Positions 1-12,128 of a stretch of DNA of 64,000 nt are shown piece after piece. The stretch covers positions 73,603,551 to 73,667,550 of the forward strand of contig NC_080546.1 of NCBI RefSeq assembly GCF_028640845.1, in the 5' to 3' direction. The DNA is from Ahaetulla prasina (lineage: Eukaryota; Chordata; Lepidosauria; Squamata; Colubridae). The translations under genes and the position numbers were made by a program. Within the stretch, counting starts at the first letter, position 1. Each line of letters starts with the position of its first letter. The notes beneath the pieces are model-generated. The model was not told the origin of the DNA, ran no database searches, and saw only the letters and a list, made by a program, of their open reading frames with translations.

Positions 1-255
1 AGTCCCGCTTGAATAAATAGGTGTGTTTTTAGCTCACGACGGAAGGTCCGAAGATCAGGCACTTGACGTAAGCCAGGGGGAAGTTCGTTCCAGAGCGTCG
101 GTGCCCCCACAGAGAAGGCCCTACTCCTGGGGGCCGCCAGCCGACACTGTTTGGTGGACGGCACCCTGAGGAGATCCTCTCTGTGAGAGTGTACGGGTCG
201 GTGGGAGGCATAAGGTAACAGCAGGCGGACTCGTACTAACTTGAGTTCCTGGCAA
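1..255 (-). mobile_element. L2/CR1-type LINE 3' fragment (truncated by window edge)
   Basis: The reverse complement matches the 3' coding end of the LINE at 4856-5840: the same GACCCGTACGCTCTCACAG-like stretch, the GTGCCGTC segment and the GGAACGAACTTCC segment. It is a 5'-truncated copy with no open frame of its own. Family placement (L2/CR1 superfamily) is from memory of the protein motifs in the longer copy. Confidence 0.7.
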
Positions 256-1328
256 AAAAGAACAATATAAATCTATTGTAGGAAGCCCCCCTTCCCAGAT
301 TAAAATATTCTTTATACTTAATATTAAAAACAGGCAGAATATTATATTTCCGCAAAGGAGAAATGGAGAAAAATCTTAACAAAGGCAGAAAGCAGTCTTC
401 CTGCCATAGGAAAACAACTTCAAACTAAGAAACATGAAGAGGCTGGCATTTAGGAATGCAGATTTTGTATCCATTCAGGAAGACTGGGCCAATCTATTCA
501 TAAACAAAATGGACTTCAGCCACAGCTTCAACTGATGGGATTAAAAATTTACATCCCCCCACCCAAATTCTAAGGACAGGACATGACCTTTAGGACATAA
601 TAAGATTAACCCACCACCATTGAAATAGTAAAAGACACAAGGGTCACTACATTGCATAACGCCCTGGAGCATCTCAAGTACCAAACCCCAGAACCCTATA
701 AAAATCCATCCACTCACTCAACCATTTTGTCAGCCACCCCAGAAAAATGCTGCTGTCACTGAAGTTTCTGGAAACCAAATAAACAGAGACTTTCTTTCCA
801 ACCAGCCAGCCTCCATTTTATTTCCAGCATCTTTCTCCCGGCTTGGAACCAGACTGGATTTTTCTTCCCACACTATCAAGTAAAATACTTGCTTGTTTGT
901 TTGTTTGTTTTCCTAGCTTAGCCACCTGTAGTCTACAGGTCAGTCTCTCAACTGACATACAGTATCTAACAAAATTGAAGGATTTCTTTTTCTAGATGGT
1001 GGGGGAGTTCCAGATTTTCTAATATGCAAGTTTTTTTTTTAAAAAAAACAATCTGTTCCAAGTGGCCTAAGGCCTTGTTACTTGAGTGATCATTTGGCTC
1101 ATAATATCTGCCCAGCCAATTTAACCTGGTTGATGTGCTCTATGTTCCATTAATTAAATAATGCCATCTATTGGGATCCTGGAAAGGCACCTTCTCTGGA
1201 ACAACACTTGCCATCTGAAAAGAGGTTCCTCCTATGATCTGATTGGCTCCCACCATGTTAGTGTTCCAAGGGGGATGGAAGACCTGGCCCTGGCTTTTGG
1301 TGAAGTTAAGTGAAGCCTCCTTATATCA
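256..1328. other. Gene-free stretch, possible old LTR
   Basis: No convincing coding region. At 698-785 a TATAAAA box is followed about 80 bp later by an AATAAA signal and a pyrimidine-rich stretch, the layout of a retroviral-type LTR (TATA, R region, poly-A signal). I could not find both LTR ends or a target duplication, so this is only a candidate. The rest is unassigned AT-rich sequence. Confidence 0.35.
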
Positions 1329-4300
1329 TGAGGATTTTTTTTTTTTGAATAATTTTTATTTCCATTTTCCAACATCATATTTATGTACAAACTATTATCC
1401 ATCATTAATCATTAATTTTTATTTATAACTGATTCAGGCCTGCCCGATTGCCACTTCCTTTCTACACAACCTCCCTCTCTACCCTCTACTACTTTCCCTC
1501 TCTACCCTCTACTACTTTCCCATCCTTCATCTCCTTCACTTTACTACTTCCTCTCCTCCTTCTCCTCCTCCCCTTCTTCCACCCTTCTTCCACCCTATCT
1601 AACCTTCTTATTCCCTCCTCCTTCTCTACTCTTTCCTACCTATTTTCTTCCTCCTTCTACTCCTCTCTCCTTTTCTTCCTGAAATGGCAGTCGAGCATCC
1701 CCAATATCATTTTAATTTTTTTTAATTTCATATCTTCAAAATTACTGTACATTAATAATCAATCCATGTATCATTTCCCCTTCCCCCTCCTCCCCTTCCC
1801 CCAGACTTCCCAGAGCAAATACCGGTATTATAACCAACAATCACAAGCTAAAGTATGCAAAATATACATAACCTCCCACCTTTAAAAATTTAAAACTTTA
1901 GATCCTCACATTAAGAATAAAAGATAGGAAAGAATAATAAAAAGAAAAGAAAAGAAGCAATACCAACTTCACATATTACTTCTTCTTACAGTCCATTTTA
2001 AAATTAATCCATCTTCTCAAATTCAATTTTTTTCCACTTGTATATTCCTTCAAATTTCATAAGTCCATTTCTCAAATTACAGTCCATCTTCTCGAACTCA
2101 AATTTTTATCACTTATATATTTCTTCAGTTGCCATAACATTTAATGTCCGTTCTTCTTACAGTCCATTTTAAAATTAGTCCATCTTCTAAAGTTCAATTT
2201 TTTTCACCCACTTATATATTCCTTCAAATTTCATAAGTCCATTTCTTAAATTACAATCCAGCTTCTCAAATTCAAATTTTCATCACTTATATATTTCTTC
2301 AATTGTCGAAGATTTAATATCCAATCTTCCAATACTACTCCATCAATCAAATATCATTTCAAATAAAATCTCTCAAATATAATATTTCCAGCTTAACTTC
2401 ATAACTTTTACTATCTATAAACGTATCAATTAAAATAAATAATCATTTAAACTACATCCACAATATAACAGTAAGCAGTTAAAATCATTACATCCACATT
2501 ATCTAAATTCATAAATTTCACTTTCCATCCTTCACAATTGAATAATATCATCCCATAGATTTATACCATACAAATAGCAAGTAACAAAATCCTGTAATTT
2601 ATATCCTAAACAAATCAATTCCAAAAATTAACCATAATCATCATATTCACATCTTAAACATTCCTCCCCTCTCCCATTCTATTTTGCATCATTTCCAAAC
2701 CAGTTAACTTAGCATCTAACAACAAAGGATTCCCACTCTTTAAAACATTAATATAAAAATGTCTCGCTTTCATAACTGAATTAAGAAAATACTTTCTACC
2801 TCTAAAATTCAGTGACAAACCCATTGGGACTTCCCATCTAAAATATATCTGATATTTCTTAAGCTCATCCACCAAAAAAGCAAATTCTCTTCTGTTTCTT
2901 AACATTTTAGGAGGAATTTCCTTCATCATTTTATATCTTGTCCCAATATCTGAAATTTATTTTTATAAAAGGCTTGCAAGATTTCATGCCTAACCTTTTT
3001 AGTTGTAAAATAAATAACCACATCCCTAGGTACTCTATTTTGTCTTGCCCACCAAGAATTAACACGATAAATTCTTTCAATATTAATCTCAAAATCTTCT
3101 GGCTTCACACCCTTTATCTGTGCAAAGGCTTGCGTAAAAATCTCCTTTAAATTTTCCTTCCTATTTTGTTTCAACCCCCTCACCCTTATAGCATATTCCA
3201 TTAATCTATATTGTAATATTACTCTTTCTTCATCTGCCCTATCTACCTTTGCCTTTATATCTTCCATCTTATTATCTAAGTTCCAATTGTTTTGATTTTT
3301 TTGAATATCTTCTATTTTCCTTTGCAGCTCTAAATTAGTTTTATTAAATTCTGCAAGATCGTCCTGCATCTGAATACAAGAACTTAATATTTGCGCAATT
3401 GCATCCTTTACCATTTTCATTTCCCTCTTCTACTCTTCCACCATTTCCTTAAAATCCAACATCTCTTTCTCTATTTCATCAAATTTTTGATCTATTTCTA
3501 AAAAATGACTCTCCAAAAACTCCTGTAAAAAATTTCTTACTTCCTTTTTGATTTCTTCTTTTAATTTTTGAATCTGAGCTGAAGAAATTTCAGCTGAAAT
3601 TTCAAAGTTTTTAATAACTTTTGGCACTATTTGCTTAAAGGCCATTTTTTTAAAAAAGGATAGCTTAATAATAAACCAAAAAAGAGAAAGAAGAAAAAAT
3701 TTTAAAAGAAAATTTCAAAAAAAACCCTATCTTTTAAGTCTATAATCCCAAGGAAGATGAAAAAATATAAATCATAAGATTCTCATTTCTTCCAGTTAGT
3801 CAGTATCTTCCTATATATCTTCTTTTTCAACACACTTTTGGCACTATTTGCTTAAAAGCCATTTAAAATATATATAACAAGTCAAGCCCAAAAAGAGAAA
3901 AAATATAAATCATAAAATTCTCATATCTTCCGTTTAGTCAGTATGTTTCTATGTATCTTCTTTCTTCTACTTCAACACTAGCTGTTAGTAAGCATTTCTA
4001 CTTTCGTTTTCAGAGCACACATTCCACAAAACCGCCATTTGCTTTCTTCTCTCCTATCTTCGCAGCCAATAAATCCTCAGGGTTTCACAATCTTCTTACA
4101 AGCAGATGTTAGAACTCCAGTTTTTGCTCCGTCCACGTTTAAATCCATCATTAAATCAATTCTTGTCGTGGCGGTTGGATGCTTCGTTTGTTTGCCATGA
4201 AGGCAAGTGCCTCTTCTAGCCCGGAGCTTATCAGATTATAGAAGGAGAACTTCCCACCAGATAAGGGCATCTCAACCTCAAATCTAATTGCTCAGCTTTC

Positions 4301-4433
4301 CTCCTTCGCCCGGAGGAAAGAATACAAGCTGTTGGACTGATTTACGATGTCCTAACAGCTTTTACAGACTAGGGAGTCAGCAGCTAAATCATAGCTGCTT
4401 TCTGCACGAAGCAGAGCCAAACCGGAAGTCCGG
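1329..4433 (-). mobile_element. L1-type element carrying ORF1 but no visible ORF2
   Basis: Read on the minus strand, the element has a 5' region with a duplicated block (about 3620-3800 and 3830-3960 share GCACTATTTGCTTAAA-type sequence), a broken ORF1 (3645-2654), about 1.3 kb of AT-rich sequence and a 3' poly-A (the T run at 1337-1348). The 1.3 kb after ORF1 shows no reverse transcriptase motif. It contains a tandem duplication of about 174 bp (1979-2150 and 2153-2310). It may be a half-L1 (HAL1-like) derivative or an internally deleted L1. Confidence 0.6.
2654..3645 (-). pseudogene. L1 ORF1p-like pseudogene
   Basis: ORF1 of L1 encodes an RNA-binding chaperone with a coiled coil, an RRM and a C-terminal domain. 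Here 3645-3430 encodes a helical, Lys/Glu-rich N-terminus (starts MAFKQIVPK) that ends at an in-frame stop. Translation resumes in the same frame at 3420 with a coiled-coil segment and the RRM-like part (contains YAIRVRGLKQNRKENLKE). It then shifts frame near 2930 into the C-terminal domain (RNRREFAFLVDELKKYQI). One stop and one frameshift make it non-functional as read. Assignment rests on overall architecture and motif recall. Confidence 0.7.
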
Positions 4434-4700
4434 ATTTTTTTTTTAATTTGCATTTATATCCCGCCCTTCTCCGAAGACTCAGGGCAGCTTACACTGTGTT
4501 AAGCAATAGTCTTCATCCATTTGTATATTATATACAAAGTAAACTTATTGCCCCCAACAATCTGGGTCCTCATTTTACCTACCTTATAAAGGATGGAAGG
4601 CTGAGTCAACCTTGGGCCTGGTGGGACTTGAACCTGCAGTAATTGCAAGCAGCTGCTGTTAATAACAGACTGCATTAGTCTGTTGAGCCACCAGAGGCTT
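4433..4700 (-). mobile_element. tRNA-derived SINE (family A)
   Basis: The reverse complement starts with a tRNA-like head: box A TGGCTCAACAGA and box B GGTTCAAGTCC. It ends with GGGATATAAATGCAAATT followed by an A-tail (T run at 4433-4443 on the plus strand). Near-identical copies lie at 16565-16825 and 48522-48790. It abuts the 5' end of the L1-type element. Confidence 0.75.
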
Positions 4701-4855
4701 CTTTTTCTATAAAGGTTGTTTCTATCTAGGTTTTGTATATATCTTTTTGCCATCTTTTATTCATTTATTCTTGCCTCTTATTGTGGTTTTCAAAATGATT
4801 TCATTTGTGAGCTACCTAGAATTGTTGGGAATCAAGCAGGATATAAATTTAATAG

Positions 4856-5828
4856 TGCTGTCCCGGTGTTTGGAAGCTGTACGGGTCTGGATGGGGAGGA
4901 ACAGGCTCAAACTTAATCCCTCCAAGACGGAGTGGCTGTGGATGCCGGCACCTCGGTACAGTCAGCTGCAGATGCGGCTGTCTGTTGGGGGTGAGTCATT
5001 GGCCCCGATGGAGAAGGTACGCAACTTGGGCGTGCTCCTGGATGGTCGGTTGTCCTTTGAAGATCATTTGGCGACCGTCTCCAGGAGAGCTTTTTATCAG
5101 GTTCGCCTGATCCGCCAGTTGCGTCCCTTCCTGGACCGGGATGCCTTATGCACGGTCACTCATGCTCTCGTGACCTCTCGCCTGGACTACTGCAATGCTC
5201 TCTACATGGGGCTCCCCTTGAAGAGCACCCGGAGACTTCAGCTAGTTCAGAATGCGGCTGCGTGGGTTATTGAGGGAGCGGTTCGGAGCTCCCATGTAAC
5301 ACCTATCCTGCGCAGACTGCACTGGCTACCTGTTGTTTTCCGGGTGTGCTTCAAGGTATTGGTTACCACCTTTAAAGCGCTCCATGGCTTAGGACCGGGT
5401 TATCTACGGGACCGTCTACTGCCGGCCTCTATCTCCCATCGTCCGGTGCATTCCCACAGAGAGGGACTCCTCAGGGTGCCGTCAGCCAAACAGTGTCGAC
5501 TGGCGGCCCCAGGGGAGGGCCTTCTGTGGGGCTCCGACCTGTGGAACGAACTTCCTCAGACTTGACTACTACCTGACCTTAGGACCTTTCATGAACTTAA
5601 AACCTATTTATTTCGTATGGCTGGACTAGCTTGATTTTTTATCTTTAGATTTTAATTGAATTTGATGGGTCTTTTAAATTTTTATAATTTTATAGGGGTG
5701 TAAGTTATTTTAATATTTGGGCTAATTTAATCAGTTTTTTAAGGGTTCTTTTAATTATTGTGTATATTTGTATTTTACCTGCCTGTTCACCACCCTGAGT
5801 CCTTCGGGAGAAGGGCGGTATACAAATT
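4856..5828 (+). mobile_element. L2/CR1-type LINE, 3' end with RT C-terminus
   Basis: A long open frame (4747-5565) encodes the end of a non-LTR retrotransposon reverse transcriptase. It has the NLGVLLDGRLSFEDH motif, the LDYCNALYMGLPL thumb-region motif and RLHWLPV. It ends at an early stop near 5565, where a deletion disturbs the frame. The 3'UTR contains TTCGGGAGAAGGGCGGTATA and passes straight into (TTA)n. Related fragments are at 1-255, 11271-11945 and 15555-16016. The clade (L2 or CR1) is uncertain. Confidence 0.75.
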
Positions 5829-6825
<997 letters not shown>

Positions 6826-6828
6826 TTT

Positions 6829-6887
<59 letters not shown>

Positions 6888-6890
6888 TTT
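6826..6890. repeat. (TTTA)n microsatellite
   Basis: Roughly 16 TTTA/ATTT units sit at the 3' end of the minus-strand LINE that follows. They are the reverse complement of its (AAAT)n tail. Confidence 0.95.
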
Positions 6891-7830
6891 GTCACAATAG
6901 TATATGTAAGCGTAAGCTATACGATATATAAGCATATATATAAGCATAAGTATAAAAAAAGAAAAAAACTATACGAATTGGATACAATCAAAGGAAACAT
7001 TAGGACAGGAACGGTAGGCACGTTTGTGCTCTTATGCACGCCCCTTACAGACCCCTTAGGAATGGGGTGAGGTCAACAGTAGATAGTTTTTGGTTAAAGT
7101 TTTGGGGATTTGGGGAAGAGACCACGGAGTCAGGTAGTGAATTCCAGGCATTAACAACTCTATTACTGAAGTCATATTTTCTGCAGTCAAGATTGGAGCG
7201 GTTCACATTAAGTTTAAATCTATTGTGTGCTCGTGTAATGTTGTGATTGAAGCTGAAGTAGTCTTCAACAGGAAGGACATTGTAACAGATGATTCTATGA
7301 GTTAAACTCAGGTCATATTGAAGGCAGCGGAGTTCTAAATTTTCTAAACCTAGTATTTTTAGTCTGGTGGTATGAGGTATTTTATTGTATTCAGAGGAGT
7401 GGAGAACTCTTCTTGTAAAATATTTTTGGACTCGGTCAATTGTATTAATGTCCGAAATGAGGTATGGGTTCCAGACAGGCGAGCTGTATTCAAGAATTGG
7501 TCTAGCAAATGTTTTATATGTTTTGGTTAGTAGTGTAATGTTTCTGGAGAAGAAGCTACGCAAGATTAAGTTTACAACTCTTAAAGCCTTTTTGGCGATG
7601 TTGTTGCAGTGGGCTTTGGCACTTAGATCATTTGATATGAAAACTCCAAGGTCTTTAATGGGGTGGGGGTCATCTACAAGGTAATGTCCATCGAGTTTGT
7701 ATTTAGTGTTCTGATTTTTTTTCCCAATGTGTAAGACAGAGCATTTGCTGGTTGAGATTTGGAGTTGCCAAATTTTTGACCATTCCGACACAAAGTCAAG
7801 GTTGGAATAGTTGGAATAAAAAAGTTCTGT
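6891..7830 (-). mobile_element. CR1-L3-type LINE, 3' end with open RT C-terminus
   Basis: The minus-strand frame 7791-7045 is open for 248 codons and ends naturally at LRGL-stop. It contains IKDLGVFISNDLSAKAH, ILEYSSPVWNP (the usual RT thumb motif of the Jockey/CR1 group), RVQKYFTRR and NAWNSLPDSVV near the end. The 3'UTR carries GGGGCGTGCATAAGAGCAC and leads into the (TTTA) tract. Copies of the same family are at 25893-26765, 31120-31750, 43230-43790 and 53150-54180. It is 5'-truncated, as LINE copies usually are. Confidence 0.8.
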
Positions 7831-7892
7831 TAAAGTGCCTTCTATTAAGACAGTTCATGTGAGAGAACAAAATGGGTTCATTGGCAACTACA

Positions 7893-8262
7893 GGTAGTCC
7901 TCCACTTACAGCAGTACCTTTAGTGACTGTGTCTTATGACCATTTTTCAGAGTTACAACCTTTTCAGTATCCCCATGATAATGTAATCAAAATTCAGATG
8001 GTTGGCAACTGGTTCATATTTATGACTGTTGCTGGGTCCCAAGGTCATGTGATCATGTTTTGCGACCTTCTGACAAGCAAAGTCAATGGGGAAGCCAGAT
8101 TCACTTAACAGCCAGGTTACTAACTTAACAACTGCAGTGATCCACTTAACAACTGAGGCAAGAAAGGTCGTAAAATGGGGTGAAATTCACTTTAAAAATG
8201 TCTCACTTAACAACAGAAATTTTGAGTTCAATTATGGTTGTAAGTCGAGAGCTACTTGTACT
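7893..8262. mobile_element. Non-autonomous TIR element (AGGTAGTCCTC family)
   Basis: The left end CAGGTAGTCCTCCACTTACA is mirrored by a right end TTGTAAGTCGAGAGCTACTTG. The interior repeats ACTTAACAACTG-type phrases. Other copies are at 11932-12128, 50765-50935, 50940-51355 and 58200-58330. Flanking TA suggests a Tc1/mariner-like target, but this is not certain. Confidence 0.6.
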
Positions 8263-8472
8263 GTGTTATTGGTGAGCACAAGATAGGGCAAAACCAAGAT
8301 GGTTGCTTGGTAGTTTCACAGGATCCTGGATGAAACGGATCATCTTGACCCTTTCCGGTCAGGATCTAGCCTTGTTATGGGACAGAAACAGCATTGGTCA
8401 TACTTATTGATCTCTCTGGTGAGAGTGGGATGAGGTTGCAGCAGTTGGGATGATCCCAATCATAGTTTATAG

Positions 8473-8607
8473 CAGGGGTCTCCAACCTTGGCAACTTTAA
8501 GCCTGCCAGACTTCAACTCCCAGAATTCCCCAGCCAGCTTTGCTGGCTGGGGAATTCTGGGAGTTGAAGTCTGCCAGGCTTAAAGATGCCAAGGTTGGAG
8601 ACCCCTG
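8473..8607. mobile_element. hAT foldback MITE with 8-bp target duplication
   Basis: The element starts CAGGGGTCTCCAACCTTGG and ends with its inverted copy, so it is almost entirely palindromic (two arms of about 65 bp). It is flanked by GTTTATAG (8465-8472) and GTTTCTAG (8608-8615), an 8-bp duplication with one mismatch. Size of duplication and the CAGGG terminus fit hAT. Degraded relatives occur at 11118-11190, 13280-13350, 16112-16185 and 40915-40985. Confidence 0.85.
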
Positions 8608-8929
8608 GTTTCTAGTGAGTGATAGAATCAGGCCATGCCGACTGGCCTGGGACTCAACAGGGGGGAACCATTCGGGAGGTGGTTATTGGATTAGGAAAAA
8701 TCCTACCTCTTCCTGTGTTCTTTGTGTTCCTCTCCTCCCTATCTTTTAATGGTATTTATTATTGTTGTTGTTTATTGTTTTATTATTTTAATGTATACTA
8801 GTTTTAATGTTTGATGAGATGGTGACACATAAATTTAATAAATAACTCCAAGCTACATATATTCTCATTTTGATTTCTTTTTTTTTTTTTTACTTAAGTT
8901 CCTGCACAAGTATTCTGAGCCCTGAGTAG

Positions 8930-9262
8930 GAGTGAAATCCAGCAGGTCTGACAGGTTCTGGAGAACTGGAAACAGAAATTTTGAGCAGTTCGGAGAACCA
9001 GCAGCGGAAATTTTGAGTAGTTTGGAGAACCGGCAAATACCACCTCTGGCTGGCCCCAGAGTGGGGTGGGAATGGAGATTTTGCAATATCCTTCCCCTAG
9101 GAGTGGAAAGGGAATGGAATGGAATGGAGTGGAAAGGGAATGGGGATTTTGCAGTGTCCTTCCCCTGCCACACCCATCAAGCCACACCCACCAAGCCACA
9201 CCACACTCACCAAGCCACATCCACAGAACCGATAGTAAAAAAAAAATGGATTTCATCACTGG
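8930..9262 (+). repeat. Interspersed ACCGG-type repeat
   Basis: This is a recurrent squamate-style repeat with TGAAATCCAGCAGGTCTGAC, GGAGAACTGG, TTTTGAGCAG and CCACACCCACCAAGCCACAC, ending GAACCGATAGTAAAAA. Copies occur at 20485-20735 (minus), 23168-23345, 25795-25890 and 36950-37230 (minus). It probably belongs to a hAT-like MITE family, judging from related CAGTGGTG-ended copies. Confidence 0.55.
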
Positions 9263-9509
9263 CCCTGAGCATTATTGTGGCTGAAGGACACCAGATTTCA
9301 ATGGTTCCAGATGTGTTATTAGTTATAAACCTCAGAAATGCCTTCATCTGCAGTATATTACAATGGTTTTATACAATGATTGCACAACAACATGCAACTT
9401 TGTGAAATCAATACATCTGAAGCACGTGAAACAATAGCTCACAAATATGAAGCTTCATATTCTTTTTCAAAAGCCTGCAAAATTATAACCCACCGGCAAA
9501 CTTCGAGGC

Positions 9510-9745
9510 TAGTGATGGCAAACCTTTTGGACACCGAGTGCCCAAACTGCGCGTGCATGCATGCCCAAACTGAAAGGTGCGTGCACGTACAAAAGCATGC
9601 GTGTATGGACATGAGTGCAGACATGCACACATGTGTGGACACATGCGCATATGTGAACAGGTGCAGACATGTGCAAATATGCACATGCACGGGCCTGCAC
9701 ACGGGCATGCATGGATATGCGTGCATGCGCAGCTGTCGTGTCCCA
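9510..9745. repeat. MITE-like end followed by alternating purine-pyrimidine tract
   Basis: The segment begins TGATGGCAAACCTTTTGG and ACCGAGTGCCCAAACTG, a well-known vertebrate hAT-type repeat start. It then runs into about 190 bp of GTGCATGC/ACATGTGTGC-rich alternating purine-pyrimidine sequence. Long open frames read here on both strands are by-products of this low complexity, not genes. Confidence 0.55.
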
Positions 9746-9754
9746 CTCCCCCTC

Positions 9755-10380
9755 TGACAACCGGGTCAAGGAAGTCCGTATCAAACGTGGCAAGGAAGCC
9801 TCTGCAGCTTGCCAAATTCCTTCGAGGTTTATCAGGGCAGGCAGGAGTCCAAGTTGTGACTTCAGCGATAGAGTCCGATATCAGCAAACTAGATGAGACT
9901 TTGCTTGACTCAAGGTTAGAATGCCAAAAGCAGGTCCTTTATATAGGCTGTGGGGTGTGGCTCCATGACTCAGCATTTATCCAGGCCTGCCCCTCCCTTC
10001 CTTCTGCTGGCATCGCCTCTCAGATCTCCGGAAGCGAGGATCCTCCCACTTTGAATTGTCTTCTGCTGTTTGGGAAAAGGAGGGGTCAGAAGGAGTAGGC
10101 CCGAGCAATTCCAATCCCTGGCTGGCTTCCTCTGATGGCTGAGCCAAAGGAACACACGCCATATGAGTGAGGTTTATCGGGCTTGTTTGTTCACTCCTGG
10201 AATCCTCTCCGGGCATGGGGCCAGGGCCGGGGTGGAGGCATGACAGGCTGTTCATCTTCATTATCAGACTTGGAGTCTGATAACAGGCCTGGTTGTAGAC
10301 GGGAGGGGCCCGGCTGAGGAAAGGAGGGAGGACAAGTCAGAACAGCAGCAGACCAGCTGGCTAGTGGGAGGTGGGTCATC
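9755..10380 (-). mobile_element. Candidate solo LTR
   Basis: Read on the minus strand, the block has a Glu/Asp-codon-rich upstream part, a TATATAAAG box (plus 9938-9947) and a downstream pyrimidine-rich end, the LTR order. It resembles the better-bounded LTRs at 21849-22438 and 46951-47572 in its overall organisation and its GGAGTCTGA phrase. I could not fix the ends or a target duplication. Confidence 0.45.
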
Positions 10381-10417
10381 CCAACACTGGCAGCACAGCA
10401 AGAGGCAAGATCTTTAT

Positions 10418-10460
10418 CTTTTGTGAGCTTCTGTTTCGTCGAAACAGAAGCTCACAAAAG
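10418..10460. repeat. Perfect 21-bp inverted repeat (hairpin)
   Basis: CTTTTGTGAGCTTCTGTTTC and one more G are followed after a single base by the exact reverse complement. A related GACGCTCACAAAAG phrase recurs at 10491. It could extrude as a cruciform or be a foldback-insertion scar. Confidence 0.9.
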
Positions 10461-11117
10461 AAACTCAGGAAAGCAATGCCACGGGAAACAGACGCTCACA
10501 AAAGAAATGTCACGAAGACCAGACCTGGGGCGACGGCATGTGTGTCAGCAGAGAGGGCTCTGCATGTCATCTCTGGAACACATGCGATAAGTTCGCCATC
10601 ATGGTTCTAGGCAATCTAAAAATTCATTTCTGATTTTGAAGAGGGAACTGGACAATGAAGAGTTTATTCTAGAACTGACTTTAGTATTTCATATGTGAAG
10701 CAGATATAGTTCAACTAGGTTTCCTTCTATCCATCAGAAAGTTATGACTCACTGTGACATTCATGGGAAACGGGTGGGGGGTGGGGGGGAGGGGGGAGTA
10801 TCTCTGGATATATATTTTTTTCCTGACTGTGTGATTTTTAAGTTCAAAGCTTCTCCTCCTTTATTTCATTTTCCACATTGTAAGAGTTTGCACTGTTGTC
10901 ACTTGAACCGGAGCCCACTGAAATGAAATTGATACTTTTGTCTGCCGCTGCAGAGAGCTTATATATGTGGAAAATAAATGCAGACGGATGCAGAAAAGTA
11001 ATGGTCACATTGTGATCCTATACAGTTTCTTCAAAAAAGATAATGTGTAAAATTGTGCAATCTGAAAAACTACCTTCTTTTCAATTATCTTTTCGAAAAT
11101 TATATGGATGATTTATT
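10461..11117. other. Gene-free stretch with a G-rich run
   Basis: No coding or repeat family recognised. At 10772-10797 four G runs of three to seven are separated by single bases, a textbook G-quadruplex pattern. The rest is ordinary AT-rich sequence. Confidence 0.6.
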
Positions 11118-11190
11118 GCAGGGGTCTCCAACCTTGGCAACTTTAAGACTTGTGGACTTCAACTCCCAGAATTCCTCACCCAGCTTCAAC
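11118..11190. mobile_element. hAT MITE fragment
   Basis: CAGGGGTCTCCAACCTTGG and ACTTCAACTCCCAGAATTCC match the left arm of the element at 8473. The right arm is missing. Confidence 0.65.
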
Positions 11191-11246
11191 TCTGAAGGAG
11201 TTGCAAGGGTAAAGCAAATAAAGAAATTGATGCATATAAATGCAGG

Positions 11247-11945
11247 TATTTTATTTATTTATTTATTTGATTTTATACCGCCCTTCTCCCGAAGGACTCA
11301 GGGCGGTGTACAGGCAAAAGTAAAAACAAACAATACGATATACAATTTAAAATACACGTTAAAAAACTTATTATAAGTTGGCGGACGGCACCCTGAGAAG
11401 TCCCTCTCTGTGAGAGCGTACGGGTCGGTGGGAGGCATGCGGTAACAGCAGGCGGTCCTGTAAATACCCAGGCCCTAAGCCATGGAGCGCTTTAAAGGTC
11501 GTAACCAAAACCTTAAAGTGCACTCAGAAAGCCACAGGTAGCCAGTGCAGTCTGCGCAGGAGCGGTGTTACGTGGGAGCTACGCGTAGCTCCCTCTATCA
11601 CCCGCGCAGCTGCATTCTGGACTAACTGAAGCCTCTGAGTGCACCTCAAGGGGAGCCCCATGTAGAGAGCATTACAATAATCCAAGCGAGAGGTAACGAG
11701 CGCGTGAGTGACTGTGCATAAGGCATCCCGATCAAGGAAGGGGCGCAACTGCCGGACCAGGCAAACCTGGTGGAAGGCCCTCCTGGAGACGGCCGTCAAA
11801 TGATCTTCAAACGACAGCCGTTCATCCAGGAGGACACCTAAGTTGCGCACCCTATCCTTTGGGGCCAATAACTCGCCTCCAACAGTCAGCCGCGGCTGCA
11901 GCTGACTGAATCGGGATGCCGGCATCCACAAGGTAGTCCTTGAAT
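11247..11945 (-). mobile_element. L2/CR1-type LINE 3' fragment
   Basis: The minus-strand frame 11958-11524 carries RNLGVLLDERLSFEDH and LDYCNALYMGLPL as in the copy at 4856. The 3' end is the (TTTA)n plus TACCGCCCTTCTCCCGAAGG at 11247-11305. Frame breaks occur after RLHWLPV. A TIR element (11932-12128) abuts its truncated 5' end. Confidence 0.75.
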
Positions 11946-12128
11946 TGTAACGGTTCATTTAGTGACTGTTCAAAGTCACAATGGCACTGTAAAAAAATGA
12001 CTTATGACCATTTTTCACACTTATGACCTTTGTAGCATCCCCAGGATTGTCTGATCAAAACTCAGACATCTCACTTAGCAACAGAAATTTGGGGCTCAAT
12101 TGTGGTCCTAAGTCAAGGACTACCTGTA
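11932..12128. mobile_element. Non-autonomous TIR element (AGGTAGTCCTC family)
   Basis: Left AGGTAGTCCTTGAATTGTAA and right CTAAGTCAAGGACTACCTG are inverted matches. The interior has ACTTATGACC phrases shared with 7893-8262. Confidence 0.6.

Noticed and set aside
9439..10098. Several overlapping open frames of 75-173 codons on both strands
   Set aside because: They come from the alternating purine-pyrimidine tract and an LTR-like block; all frames are open because stop codons are rare in this composition.
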